64,000 nucleotides of DNA from Chitinophaga sp. XS-30 (GTDB taxonomy: Bacteria; Bacteroidota; Bacteroidia; Chitinophagales; Chitinophagaceae), in the NCBI RefSeq assembly GCF_008086345.1, contig NZ_CP043006.1, positions 1,300,032 to 1,364,031 on the forward strand, written 5' to 3'. Below, one piece after another: positions 9,111 through 17,933 of the stretch. How positions within the stretch are numbered: position 1 is the first letter of the stretch; every line of letters starts with the position of its first letter. Made by a program: the position numbers and the translations under genes. The notes below the pieces were generated by a model. That model saw only the letters and a list, made by a program, of their open reading frames with translations, did not search any database and was not told the DNA's origin.

Positions 9111-10294
9111 ATACCAGCCTGTCCAGCCCCGCCAGTATTATCCGGCAGGCTGCCCTGATCTCTTCTTCACTGATGATCAGCGGCGGAACGATGCGCAGGC
9201 ATTGCGGGGCAAACAGGAACCAGTCCGTGATCAGCCCGTTCGCTATACAATAATCGATGACCTTTTTATTCGAGGGAAAGTCTTCCAAGTTCCACCGCAA
9301 GCATCAACCCTTTGGAGCGCACTGCCTTGATCTTCGGATGCTGCAGCAGTTGCAGGAAAAGCTGCTCTTTGGCCGCAACCCCGGGGATCAGATCTTCGCT
9401 GAGAAGCGCTTTCATACCTGCCAGTCCGGCTGCGCAGGCTACGGGATGTCCGCCGAAAGTGGTGATATGTCCCAAAACCGGTTGATGGGTCAGGCTCCAC
9501 ATCACATCCCGGTTGGCAATGAAAGCGCCCATCGGCATGCCGCCGCCGAGTGCCTTGCCCAGGAGAAGGATGTCCGGCACCATATCATATTGTTCAAACG
9601 CCCAGAGGCTGCCGTTTCTGCCCAGGCCGCACTGTATCTCGTCCAGGATAAGGAGGGTGCCGGTTTCCGAGCATTTCTGCCGCAGGGCGCCGAGCCATTC
9701 CCGCTGAGGCGCCAATACACCGGCTTCTGCCTGTATGGTTTCTGCGATCACGCAGGCGGTACGCCCGGTTATCGCGGTTATCGCCTCCATGGAGTTGTGG
9801 GTGAGGTGCTGTACATCCGGCAGCAGGGGACGGTAGGCATTGCGCCAGTGCTCGTCTCCCATAATGCTGAGCGAGCCTTGTGTAGAACCGTGGTAGCTGT
9901 TGCGGAAAGCAATGATCTCCGTGCGGCCCGTGTGGCGTTTGGCCAGCTTCATAGCGCCTTCCACCGCTTCACTGCCGGAATTGGTGAAATACACGCTGTT
10001 GAGGCCCGCAGGCAAATGATCCGTCAGGTATTTCGCATAAGCCACCTGCGGTGATTGCACAAACTCGCCATACACCAGCAGATGCATGTAAGTGCCTGCC
10101 TGCTCCCGGATCGCTTCCACCACGGCCGGATGGCAATGCCCCACATTACAAACGCTGATGCCCGCTATCAGATCCAGATATCGTTTACCCGCCGCGTCCC
10201 ACATATACATTCCTTCCGCTTTCACGATCTCCAATGCGAGCGGGGCATCGGACGTCTGCGCCACATGCTGTAAAAAAAGCTGCCTGTTATTCAT
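9109..10294 (-). pseudogene. class III PLP aminotransferase, frameshifted
   Basis: Aspartate-aminotransferase-superfamily, class III (ornithine/acetylornithine-like) PLP enzyme. The first frame covers 10294 to 9266 and holds the full PLP core: NSGSEAVEGAMKLAKR, LDEIQCGLGRNG (PLP Asp), and LLLGKALGGGMPMGAF (Schiff-base Lys). The last about 60 residues (DFPSNKKVIDYCIANG... ending LAGLDRLV) are in another frame ending at 9109. The join is exact if one of the two C at 9285-9286 is removed: AVEL then EDFPSNKK. The repaired protein is 394 residues, normal for the family. Either a recent inactivation or a single-base assembly error; the intact codon content favours a very recent event or an error. 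Confidence 0.88.
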
Positions 10295-10391
10295 TGCGTA
10301 GTAAGAAAATGGAACTTAAAAGTATAAAGTTAATCCCGATAACAGGCCGCATATTCCTTATTAATTTTTTACTTTTAGCATTCAACTTTTG

Positions 10392-10916
10392 ATGATGCCA
10401 GTAATTTTACCAGTAAAAGGAGTAGCTCCGCAGATGGGCGAACATTGTTTTATTGCGCCCAATGCCACGATCGTAGGCGATGTGATCATGGGAAAAGATT
10501 GCAGCATATGGTTCAATGCCGTTGTACGCGGGGATGTGAACAGCATCCGGATGGGCGACAAAGTGAATGTGCAGGATGGCGCCGTGATACATGCTACTTA
10601 TCAGAAAACCAAAACGGTCATCGGCAATAATGTTTCCATCGGGCACAACGCGATCGTGCATGGCTGCATCGTGGAAGATAATGTGCTGATCGGTATGGGG
10701 GCTATCGTTATGGACAATGCCCACATCGGCAGTAATACCATCATTGCCGCCGGAGCTGTGGTGCTGGAAGGCACAATTGTGGAAGCCGGCACCATTTACG
10801 CCGGCGTACCTGCCAAAAAGGTGAAGAACGTCAGCCAGGAACTGATCCACGGTGAGATCGATCGTATCGCCAATAACTACATCATGTATGCGGACTGGTT
10901 CAGGGATCAGGTGTGA
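10392..10916 (+). CDS. gamma-carbonic anhydrase family protein
   Basis: Left-handed beta-helix protein of 174 residues, cytosolic trimer by family. Hexapeptide repeats run from FIAPNATIVGD to AGTIYAGVPAKKV. The three zinc/iron-binding histidines are in place (H67 in VIHATY, H85 and H90 in IGHNAIVHG), so it may be a gamma-carbonic anhydrase, although many such proteins (YrdA/PaaY type) have weak or unknown activity. Two ATG codons, 10392 and 10395, can start it. It is followed by the two small lipoproteins. Confidence 0.9.
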   Translation: MMPVILPVKGVAPQMGEHCFIAPNATIVGDVIMGKDCSIWFNAVVRGDVNSIRMGDKVNVQDGAVIHATYQKTKTVIGNNVSIGHNAIVHGCIVEDNVLIGMGAIVMDNAHIGSNTIIAAGAVVLEGTIVEAGTIYAGVPAKKVKNVSQELIHGEIDRIANNYIMYADWFRDQV

Positions 10917-11030
10917 GCCATAAAGCGTCCGCGTATGCCCCCCGCTTTCCTGCAAACAGCTGCTCCGGCTATTTAATGGAGGTCATGTTACAAAAAAATG
11001 TTATATTGCATAGATAAATTCGCTATCCCT

Positions 11031-11180
11031 ATGAAACGAAAATGGCTCTTGCTCCTCTGGCTGGGTTTTTTACTGGCCGGCTGCGGATCGCAGAAGTATG
11101 GTTGCCCCGGCAGCACGTATTATAACAAGAACAACGCAAAGCAGAACGCCAAGGCGTCGAAGCAAATGAAACTATTCTAA
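11031..11180 (+). CDS. very small lipoprotein, copy 1
   Basis: 49-residue predicted lipoprotein: basic start MKRK, hydrophobic core, lipobox LAGC, then a short polar mature part of about 30 residues rich in Asn, Lys and Gln. After the lipid-bearing Cys comes GSQKYGC, shared with the next gene (RTQKTGC), so the two are likely paralogues. The ATG at 11031 is taken because the signal peptide begins there; 33 upstream bases in frame add nothing recognisable. Function unknown; similar mini-lipoproteins are known to me from Bacteroidota genomes only as hypothetical proteins. Confidence 0.75.
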   Translation: MKRKWLLLLWLGFLLAGCGSQKYGCPGSTYYNKNNAKQNAKASKQMKLF

Positions 11181-11191
11181 ATCACGTAGTT

Positions 11192-11353
11192 ATGCGTAAG
11201 CTGTGTTGTTTATTGCTGGTCTGCGGATTTTTTGCGAGCGGTTGCCGTACGCAAAAAACCGGCTGCAAGGTACCCAAACGCAATATGGGTGCAGAAAGAA
11301 TGATGGATGAAATGAGCCAGCCTCAGAAAAAGGGGCTTTTCAGGAGGGGTTAA
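11192..11353 (+). CDS. very small lipoprotein, copy 2
   Basis: 53-residue predicted lipoprotein starting 11 bases after copy 1. Signal peptide MRKLCCLLLVCGFFASGC ends in the lipobox ASGC; the mature part is RTQKTGCKVPKRNMGAERM and a basic tail ending FRRG. The QKxGC motif directly after the lipidated Cys matches copy 1. The stop codon TAA overlaps the stop codon of the convergent rsgA gene (11350-11352), so no intergenic space or terminator separates them. Function unknown. Confidence 0.72.
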   Translation: MRKLCCLLLVCGFFASGCRTQKTGCKVPKRNMGAERMMDEMSQPQKKGLFRRG

Positions 11354-12279
11354 TAATTATTCTCTTCGATACTGTGCCAGATGGCCACATAACTCAGGTA
11401 GCGCTCCATATCCAGCTCACCGGCTTCCACCGCTTCTTTTACCGCACATCCCGGCTCATCCAGATGCTGACAGTTATTAAACTGGCAGTCGTTGATATAG
11501 GGCTGCATGTCCAGGAAGTAATGTGACAGCTCGGTACGGGAAATATCCACGATCCCCAGTTCGCGGATGCCCGGAGTATCGATCAGTCTGCCCCCGCCCG
11601 GCAGGTCGAACATTTCCGCGAAAGTGGTGGTATGCAAACCCTTCCCGCTCCATCCGCTGACATTTTTGGTACGGAGGTCAAGCCCCGGCAATATTTGGTT
11701 GATGAGGGTGGACTTCCCCACGCCGGAATGCCCGGAGATGAGGGTGGTCTTGTCTTTCAGCAGCGCTTTTATCTCATCGATGCCGTCGCCGGTATGGGCA
11801 GCAGTGAGCACTACCGTGTAGCCGATGCTCTCGTACACCGCTTTCCAATGCTCGAACTTTTCCATTTCCTTTGCTTTGTACACGTCTTTTTTGTTGAAGA
11901 TCAGTACAACAGGGATGTGATAGGCGGCTGCCGTTACCAGGAAACGGTCGATGAAGCCCTGCGACGTGCGGGGCTCTTTTATGGTGCAGACCAGTGCTGC
12001 CTGGTCCAGATTGGCGGCAACGATATGTTTTTTGTGTTTGCCCTGCGGGGAGCTGCGGACGATGTAGTTTTTTCGTTCAGCGATGTCCGTTATCATGGCA
12101 ATGCCCTGTTCCGCTTCTTCAATGGCAATGGTCACCTCGTCACCCACGGCAATGGGATTCGTGGACGTGATATCTTCATTTTTCTTGAAAATACCTTTCA
12201 TTCGCGCCTGGAAAACTTCGCCGGTGGCGGTTATAGCAGTGTACCAACTGCCGGTGGATCTATATATCCTTGCTTGCAC
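11350..12279 (-). CDS. rsgA: ribosome small subunit GTPase RsgA
   Basis: Circularly permuted GTPase of about 309 residues that checks late 30S maturation. N-terminal OB fold (VGDEVTIAIEEAE), then GTPase motifs in the permuted order: G4 FNKKD, G1 GHSGVGKST, G3 DTPGIRE. The C-terminal zinc knuckle CQFNNCQHLDEPGC (C, C, H, C) is complete. The frame is open to an ATG at 12324, but a TATCTTTG promoter element lies at 12284-12291, inside that extension; GTG 12279 (VQARIYRSTGSWYT) therefore fits both promoter and normal family length. It lies 49 bases after batA on the same strand, with its own promoter. Confidence 0.92.
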   Translation of the reverse strand: MQARIYRSTGSWYTAITATGEVFQARMKGIFKKNEDITSTNPIAVGDEVTIAIEEAEQGIAMITDIAERKNYIVRSSPQGKHKKHIVAANLDQAALVCTIKEPRTSQGFIDRFLVTAAAYHIPVVLIFNKKDVYKAKEMEKFEHWKAVYESIGYTVVLTAAHTGDGIDEIKALLKDKTTLISGHSGVGKSTLINQILPGLDLRTKNVSGWSGKGLHTTTFAEMFDLPGGGRLIDTPGIRELGIVDISRTELSHYFLDMQPYINDCQFNNCQHLDEPGCAVKEAVEAGELDMERYLSYVAIWHSIEENNY

Positions 12280-12283
12280 GGGG

Positions 12284-12291
12284 CAAAGATA
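12284..12291 (-). promoter_or_regulatory. TAnnTTTG promoter element for rsgA
   Basis: TATCTTTG on the minus strand, only 4 bases before the GTG at 12279. It decides the start of rsgA and suggests a transcript with almost no leader. Confidence 0.6.
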
Positions 12292-12328
12292 CACGAATTG
12301 CGGCGTTTCATGAGAAAACGCCATGCGG

Positions 12329-13339
12329 TCAGGGGAGCCTTTTGAACAGGGTGTACCGCAGGAGGACTTCCAGCAGCAGACAGGCCAGCGCGATCATCGC
12401 CAGCGGGAAGAAATGCTCCTGGAACCGTTTGTACGAGGTGATCTCCACCTTTGTACGTTCCAGTTTGTCGATCTCCTGGTAGATATTTTGCAGGGATGCA
12501 TTATCTGTGGCGCGGAAGTAACGGCCGCCGGTTTCTGTAGCGATCTTCCTCATCAGCGGTTCATCGATCTGTACATCGGTCATCTGCATTTGAACGCTGC
12601 CATCAGGCATTGTGGCGGGGGAGGGGGCTTTGCCCGTGGTGCCAACGCCAATGGTATATACCTTGATCTTGTAGGCCTTTGCTATTTCCAGTGCCGTGAG
12701 TGGGTCTACGAGCCCGGTGTTGTTCACGCCGTCTGTCAGCAGGATGATGACCTTGCTTTTTACCTTGCTGCTGTGCAGGCGGTCCACTGCCGTAGCCAGT
12801 CCCATTCCGATGGCGGTGCCGTCCTGCAGCATGCCGCTGCGGATCTGGATGATCTGTTGTTTCAGCACCGCATGGTCCATCGTGATCGGGCATTGGGTAA
12901 AGCTTTCGCCGGAGAAAACAACCAGGCCGATACGGTCGCTGATGCGGCTGTCCACAAATGTCATGGCCGTTTTCTTGGCGGCCTCCATGCGGTTGGGGCG
13001 GAGGTCTTCCGCCAGCATACTGCCGGATATGTCAATGCTCAGTACGATATCGATCCCTTCACTGTCGATGCTTTCTGAAGTATTGGATGTTTGCGGGCGG
13101 GCCAGCGCGGTCACCAGCGCGGCAAAAGCGATAATGCGCAGCGCCGGCAGCAAGGGGCGGAAGCGCACTTTCCAGGATACCGGTAATCCTTTCAGGCCCT
13201 GCAGGGACGATACCTGGAAGGAGCCCTGCCATTTGCGGCCGGCTCTGACCGTCCACCAGATCATCACAGGGATGAGCAGCAGCAGCCAGAAAAAGGCCGG
13301 GTGAGCAAATTCAATATTTTTCCAAAGTTCCGCGTTCAT
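12329..13339 (-). CDS. batA: BatA-like von Willebrand factor A membrane protein
   Basis: Protein of 336 residues of the Bacteroides aerotolerance type. Two hydrophobic segments at the N-terminus (about 12-30 and 64-80) and one near the C-terminus (FFPLAMIALACLLLEVLLRY) flank a VWA domain. The metal-ion-dependent adhesion site DISGS is at 103-107, with the later Thr and Asp elements (QDGTAIGMG, LLTDGVNNTG) present. ATG 13339 is used, 7 bases after the BatD-like gene; upstream methionine readings overlap that gene. It is the fourth gene of the MoxR-DUF58-BatD-like-BatA run. BatB, the TPR protein BatC and BatE are not here. Confidence 0.9.
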   Translation of the reverse strand: MNAELWKNIEFAHPAFFWLLLLIPVMIWWTVRAGRKWQGSFQVSSLQGLKGLPVSWKVRFRPLLPALRIIAFAALVTALARPQTSNTSESIDSEGIDIVLSIDISGSMLAEDLRPNRMEAAKKTAMTFVDSRISDRIGLVVFSGESFTQCPITMDHAVLKQQIIQIRSGMLQDGTAIGMGLATAVDRLHSSKVKSKVIILLTDGVNNTGLVDPLTALEIAKAYKIKVYTIGVGTTGKAPSPATMPDGSVQMQMTDVQIDEPLMRKIATETGGRYFRATDNASLQNIYQEIDKLERTKVEITSYKRFQEHFFPLAMIALACLLLEVLLRYTLFKRLP

Positions 13340-13346
13340 CTTTGAA

Positions 13347-14348
13347 TTACTGGTTTGTGCTGTTGTCTGACTGATTGTTTGCTGCCGCAATGGCGGAGGG
13401 CTTCGTCCATTCCACGATGGCAATGGCCTTCTGCAGGCAATCTTCATGTTCCTGCGGCGATGGCTGCAGCTTGGCGAATTTTGCCAGGTCCGCCAGCACC
13501 AGAATGTTCTGCAGCTTGTCCCGCTGCTGGTTCAATACGGTAACAGGCTTGATGTTCTGCAGCAGTTCCGCGCTCGTTTGTTCCAGTGCGGCAATATGGA
13601 ACTGCTGTTCAAAATACAACCGCAATATATCGGTGAGCTGCGTGTAATACAATTTCACCTCCGTATTCCAGGTCTTTTCCCGGCCAAGTTGCTCCAGCTG
13701 CTCCATGGCCAGCTGGTACGGCAGCTTCGAAGGTTTCGGCGGTTCGGGCGCTGCCGCGGGTTTCCGCTTGCGCCAGAATACGAAATAAAGCACGATCAAT
13801 GCAATGAGCAGAATGCCCCCAAGCAGGAACGGCCAGTAGTCCAGCAGATTCCAGGATACGCTCCGCAAAGGTTTGATGGGTTTGAAGGCCTTGGTGGTAT
13901 CTACGGCTACGGTATTTACGTCAATGAAGATCGGATCTGTAAAAACGGAATCATATGAACCATCTGTTACCGAAAACACCTCGAACTTCATCGGCGGCAG
14001 TTCCCAACGGCCGGAATCAAAGCTGGTGAGCCTGATCGTTTGCTTCCAGAGTTTCTGGTTTTCATTGGAGCCGGTGGTATCGAGGGAACTGCGTTCCACG
14101 ATCTCCAGGTGATTCAGGGAATCCGGGAGGTTGGGGAACACCACTTTGATATTTGCGCCTTTAAGCGCATAAAGCATCACTTTGGCGGTAACCGAGATAT
14201 TCACCGCTTCGCCTATACGAATTTGCGTGGTATCGGGTACTGCCGTTACCTTGAAGTAGTCCTGGTATTGTTCCTGGGCCCTTGAAGAGCTTGCGGCAAG
14301 CAGGAGTACCGGCAGTGCAAAAATGAATATTTGTTTCTTTAATCTCAT
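13347..14348 (-). CDS. BatD-like single-pass membrane protein
   Basis: 333 residues. Signal peptide (MRLKKQIFIFALPVLLLAASSSRAQ), then an extracytoplasmic beta-rich region of about 150 residues (ITAKV-type strands, 'VTAVPDTTQIRIGEAV'), one membrane helix (WPFLLGGILLIALIVLYFVF, about 172-192), a basic/proline linker and a helical cytoplasmic part of about 130 residues. The architecture is that of BatD / DUF4381-type proteins found between DUF58 and BatA genes. It is separated by 27 bases from DUF58 and 7 from batA, so one operon is likely. Its molecular role is not known. Confidence 0.8.
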   Translation of the reverse strand: MRLKKQIFIFALPVLLLAASSSRAQEQYQDYFKVTAVPDTTQIRIGEAVNISVTAKVMLYALKGANIKVVFPNLPDSLNHLEIVERSSLDTTGSNENQKLWKQTIRLTSFDSGRWELPPMKFEVFSVTDGSYDSVFTDPIFIDVNTVAVDTTKAFKPIKPLRSVSWNLLDYWPFLLGGILLIALIVLYFVFWRKRKPAAAPEPPKPSKLPYQLAMEQLEQLGREKTWNTEVKLYYTQLTDILRLYFEQQFHIAALEQTSAELLQNIKPVTVLNQQRDKLQNILVLADLAKFAKLQPSPQEHEDCLQKAIAIVEWTKPSAIAAANNQSDNSTNQ

Positions 14349-14375
14349 CCGGTGTAACAGTGCGCTGTTTTAAAC

Positions 14376-15242
14376 TTATACCCTGTTAAGGAAAAATGTC
14401 TGTAATACTTTCACGTAATCTTCATCCGTGCGAACGCTGATCAGCTCTGCACCGCTTTTCAGGAAAGCGCTCCGGCAATACTGTGCGTGTTGCTGGAACT
14501 GCTGTGTATAGTACTCGCGAACTTTCTTGTCGCTGGTATCCACCCATTGCGAAGCGCCTGTTTCGCCATCGGTCATTTTTATCATGCCTACCGGCGGCAA
14601 TTCCTTATCCCGCGGATCATACACCTGTACGCCTACCACATCATGCCGCTTGGAAGCAATGTTCAGCGCATCCTGGTAATTGCCGGAAAAGAAATCACTG
14701 AGCAGGAACACGATGCTGCGTTTTTTGGTGGCATTATTGAAGAAGCGTAATGTTTCGGAGATATTGGTGCCTTTTCGTTTAGGCGTAAAAGATAACAGTT
14801 CGCGGATAATGAAAAGGATGTGCGATTTGCCCTTTTTTGGCGGGATGTATTTTTCCATCCCGTCGCTGAAGAAGATCACGCCCACTTTATCGTTGTTCTT
14901 GATGGCGGAGAATGCCAGCACGGCGCAAAGCTCTGTGACCAGGCTACGTTTGGAATGCCTGGCGGTGCCGAAGGATTCGCTCTCGCTCACATCCACCAGC
15001 AGCATTACGGTCAGCTCCCGTTCTTCCTCGAATACTTTCACAAAGGGATGATTGAAGCGCGCTGTCACATTCCAGTCGATCGAACGTACATCATCCCCGA
15101 AGTGATAATCGCGCACTTCGCTGAAGGACATACCCCGGCCTTTGAAGGCACTGTGGTACTCTCCGGCAAAAATGTGATTGGTCAGCCCTTTGGTCTTGAT
15201 TTCCAGCTGGCGGACCTTTTTGAGTATTTCTGACGTCTCCAT
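14376..15242 (-). CDS. DUF58-domain protein
   Basis: 288-residue soluble protein. It carries the DUF58 signature YHFGDDVRSIDWNVTAR (about 46-62) and a VWA-like fold beginning LLVDVSES, where DxSxS is kept, so it could bind a divalent metal. Such proteins occur directly after MoxR ATPases and are thought to be their partners. Start ATG 15242 is 13 bases after the moxR stop. There is no membrane segment, unlike longer DUF58 proteins. Confidence 0.9.
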   Translation of the reverse strand: METSEILKKVRQLEIKTKGLTNHIFAGEYHSAFKGRGMSFSEVRDYHFGDDVRSIDWNVTARFNHPFVKVFEEERELTVMLLVDVSESESFGTARHSKRSLVTELCAVLAFSAIKNNDKVGVIFFSDGMEKYIPPKKGKSHILFIIRELLSFTPKRKGTNISETLRFFNNATKKRSIVFLLSDFFSGNYQDALNIASKRHDVVGVQVYDPRDKELPPVGMIKMTDGETGASQWVDTSDKKVREYYTQQFQQHAQYCRSAFLKSGAELISVRTDEDYVKVLQTFFLNRV

Positions 15243-15255
15243 GTTTGTTGCAGAT

Positions 15256-16257
15256 TTATGGCACTTCTACCACGTTGAGGATCTCGCTGAGGATGTTCTC
15301 GCTGGTCACATTCTCTGCTTCCGCTTCATAGGTCAGCCCTACGCGGTGGCGCATAACATCGAAGCACACACTGCGCACATCTTCGGGAATAACATATCCC
15401 CGGCGGCGCATGAAAGCATATGCCTTGGATGCGAGGGCCAGGTTGATGCTGGCACGGGGCGAGCCGCCATAAGCGATCAGCGGTTTCAGCTTCGCCAGTT
15501 TGTATTCTTCCGGATTACGGGTGGCAAATACCACGTCGATGATATATTTTTCGATCTTTTCATCCATATATACCTCGCGTACAAGCTTGCGGGCTTCCAG
15601 GATTTCCTGCGGTTGCACAACGGGCTGTATTTTGATATGCCCGTCCGGTTGCAGGTTCTGGCGGATGATATGACGTTCTTCTTCCTTGGTCGGGTAACCG
15701 ATGACCACTTTCAGCATGAAACGGTCTACCTGCGCTTCAGGCAGCGTATAGGTGCCTTCCTGTTCGATCGGGTTCTGGGTGGCCAGCACGAGGAAAGGTT
15801 CTTCCAGCTTGAAGGTGGTATCGCCGATGGTCACCTGCTTTTCCTGCATGGCTTCCAGCAGGGCGCTCTGCACTTTTGCCGGGGCACGGTTGATCTCGTC
15901 CGCCAGAATGAAATTGGCGAAGATGGGCCCTTTACGCACCATGAATTCATTGCGCTGCTGGTTGTAGATCATGGTACCTACAACGTCGGCCGGCAAAAGG
16001 TCCGGCGTGAACTGGATACGGGAAAACCGGGCATTGACAGCTGATGACAGCGTTTTGATAGACAGCGTTTTGGCCAGTCCCGGCACACCTTCGAGCAATA
16101 CGTGGCCCTGTGCCAGTAAACCGATCATTAGTCTTTCTACCATGTACTTCTGGCCCACGATGGCTTTGTTGATCTCCAGGTTCAGAAGATCAACGAAAGC
16201 ACTGGCCTGATGGATCTTTTCATTGAGTTGACGGATATCGTACGATGTATTTTCCAT
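15256..16257 (-). CDS. MoxR-family AAA+ ATPase
   Basis: 333-residue MoxR chaperone-like ATPase. Walker A GVPGLAKT (57-64), Walker B ILADEIN (117-123) followed by RAPAKVQSALLEAM, and sensor 1 ATQNP are all intact; the C-terminal lid ends with the VPxDVRxV-like pattern (IPEDVRSVCFDVMRHR). It is first in the minus-strand run MoxR, DUF58, BatD-like, BatA, which in Bacteroidota is linked to envelope stress and oxygen tolerance. The 247-base divergent gap upstream holds its promoter, not resolved here. Confidence 0.93.
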   Translation of the reverse strand: MENTSYDIRQLNEKIHQASAFVDLLNLEINKAIVGQKYMVERLMIGLLAQGHVLLEGVPGLAKTLSIKTLSSAVNARFSRIQFTPDLLPADVVGTMIYNQQRNEFMVRKGPIFANFILADEINRAPAKVQSALLEAMQEKQVTIGDTTFKLEEPFLVLATQNPIEQEGTYTLPEAQVDRFMLKVVIGYPTKEEERHIIRQNLQPDGHIKIQPVVQPQEILEARKLVREVYMDEKIEKYIIDVVFATRNPEEYKLAKLKPLIAYGGSPRASINLALASKAYAFMRRRGYVIPEDVRSVCFDVMRHRVGLTYEAEAENVTSENILSEILNVVEVP

Positions 16258-16445
16258 GTATGTGCATTTCGAGTTTGCTAAAATACGTTTTCTGCTCCTA
16301 AACTTCTGCCGGTAAGGGTCGGGCGCCGTTAAAATGCTGTTAAATCATCCCCCGGAACGGCTTTCCCGGTAAGCAGATATGAGTTAAAAAAAATTCCAAT
16401 TTAATAAAGCACTTTGATATTTACGTCAATTTTTTAGGTAAACCG

Positions 16446-16453
16446 TACATTTG
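16446..16453 (+). promoter_or_regulatory. candidate TAnnTTTG promoter for the 16505 gene
   Basis: TACATTTG, 51 bases before the ATG at 16505 in the gap divergent from moxR. Confidence 0.45.
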
Positions 16454-16504
16454 TCGCCGTTAACCGGCTGCAATCGGTATGCCATAGATCAATAAAACCA
16501 ACGA

Positions 16505-16837
16505 ATGAACAACGACGACTTTGATATAAGATGGAAAAAGGTGGAGACAATGCTGGCGGAACGCTTCGGCAAAACCCCGAATATGGAGGCTATCCTGATG
16601 CTGGTAGGGATACAGGAACTGAACAGCGTCAAAAAGAAATTCACGAAGGAGCAGAAGCAGGACCTCATGCACATTGCTGTTTGCACCCTGCTGAGCCAGA
16701 GCGGGTACTTTGAACCGGAAGGCCGGGATAAGGACGGGTGGCCCCATTTCAAAGAGGTCAGTCCCGTTCCGAAAATGGAGCTGGAAGAGCAGGAAAGGTT
16801 CCTCAAAGAACATGTGATCGCTTATTTCGAAGAATAG
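16505..16837 (+). CDS. small conserved protein of unknown function
   Basis: 110-residue soluble acidic protein (MNNDDFDIRWKKVETMLAERF), mostly helical, no signal peptide. The combination KKFTKEQKQDLMHIAVCTLLS and DGWPHFKEVSPVP is read as a conserved Bacteroidota hypothetical family, but I cannot name a domain. It lies 6 bases before the cyclophilin gene, so the two are probably one transcript, driven by the TACATTTG element at 16446. Confidence 0.75.
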   Translation: MNNDDFDIRWKKVETMLAERFGKTPNMEAILMLVGIQELNSVKKKFTKEQKQDLMHIAVCTLLSQSGYFEPEGRDKDGWPHFKEVSPVPKMELEEQERFLKEHVIAYFEE

Positions 16838-16843
16838 AAACAT

Positions 16844-17506
16844 ATGCCGAGAGCTTTACTCCTTTCATTTTTGCTTTTCGCCGCTTTCGCGGCCAGTGCC
16901 CAGCGCAACCGGAAGGTGATCGTATCAACGGACCACGGCACCATGGTGATCCGGTTGTATGACCAGACGCCTTTACACCGGGATAACTTTATCAGGCTGG
17001 TGAAGAAGCGCTTTTATGACAGCCTTCTTTTCCACCGGGTGATCGGGAATTTTATGATCCAGGGCGGGGACCCGGATTCGAGACGGGCGAAAGCCGGCGC
17101 ACAACTTGGGAACGGCGGTGTGGGATATACGGTTCCTGCGGAGTTTCAGCTGGACCTGTTCCATAAAAAAGGGGTACTGGCAGCGGCGCGGGACAATAAC
17201 CCGGCAAAGGCGTCCGATGGCTGCCAGTTCTATATCGTACAAGGCAAGAAGTTCACGGACGGGCAGCTGGACACCCTGGAGCAAACCCGCCTGGGTGGCC
17301 GCAAGATCCCGGTAGACCAGCGGGAGGTGTATAAACAGATTGGAGGAACGCCGCATCTGGACCAGCAATACACGGTGTTTGGCGAAGTAGTGAAAGGGCT
17401 TTCGGTGATAGACAGCATCGCCGCGGTGAAGACGGATGCGAACAACCGGCCCCTGCAGGACGTGCGGATGCGGCTGCGTCTGAAGAAGAAGTTTTTATTT
17501 TTCTGA
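16844..17506 (+). CDS. periplasmic cyclophilin-type peptidyl-prolyl isomerase
   Basis: 220 residues with an N-terminal signal peptide ([20 protein letters not shown]) and one cyclophilin domain. Active-site residues are seen in [15 protein letters not shown] (Arg and Phe/Gln of the catalytic face), and the DGCQFYIV strand matches the SQFFI element of the family. An insertion of about 35 residues ([22 protein letters not shown] and [20 protein letters not shown]) is typical of Bacteroidota members. Predicted to speed proline isomerisation in exported proteins. Confidence 0.92.
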   Translation: MPRALLLSFLLFAAFAASAQRNRKVIVSTDHGTMVIRLYDQTPLHRDNFIRLVKKRFYDSLLFHRVIGNFMIQGGDPDSRRAKAGAQLGNGGVGYTVPAEFQLDLFHKKGVLAAARDNNPAKASDGCQFYIVQGKKFTDGQLDTLEQTRLGGRKIPVDQREVYKQIGGTPHLDQQYTVFGEVVKGLSVIDSIAAVKTDANNRPLQDVRMRLRLKKKFLFF

Positions 17507-17549
17507 ACATAATCTTTCTTTATTTTTACCGCTCAAAATCAAAATCAAC

Positions 17550-17930
17550 ATGAATTTTCCGTCACAGTTACGTTATACCAAAGACCATGAATGGGTTTTG
17601 CTGGAAGGGAATACTGCGAAGATCGGTATCACGGATTTTGCTCAGCGTGAGCTGGGCGATATCGTATTCGTAGATATCAATACTATCGGCAAATCCCTGC
17701 AGGCAGAAGAGATCTTTGGTACGGTGGAAGCGGTAAAAACCGTTTCAGACCTGTTCCTGCCGGTATCCGGCACAGTTTTGGAGATCAATCCACAGCTGGA
17801 AAGCAATCCTGAACTGGTGAACAGCGATCCGTACGGCGAAGGCTGGATGGTAACCGTTCAGGTAAGCAATCCCGCGGATGTTGAAGCGCTGCTGACCGCA
17901 GATGCTTACAAAGCATTGGTGGGTGAATAA
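17550..17930 (+). CDS. gcvH: glycine cleavage system H protein
   Basis: 126-residue lipoyl carrier of the glycine cleavage complex. The lipoylated lysine is K63 in [12 protein letters not shown]. The start [16 protein letters not shown] is the family standard. No other gcv gene is in the window, which is common in the phylum where T, P and H are scattered. The vanZ-like gene follows after 3 bases and both end at the terminator at 18392-18414. Confidence 0.97.
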   Translation: MNFPSQLRYTKDHEWVLLEGNTAKIGITDFAQRELGDIVFVDINTIGKSLQAEEIFGTVEAVKTVSDLFLPVSGTVLEINPQLESNPELVNSDPYGEGWMVTVQVSNPADVEALLTADAYKALVGE

Positions 17931-17933
17931 AAG

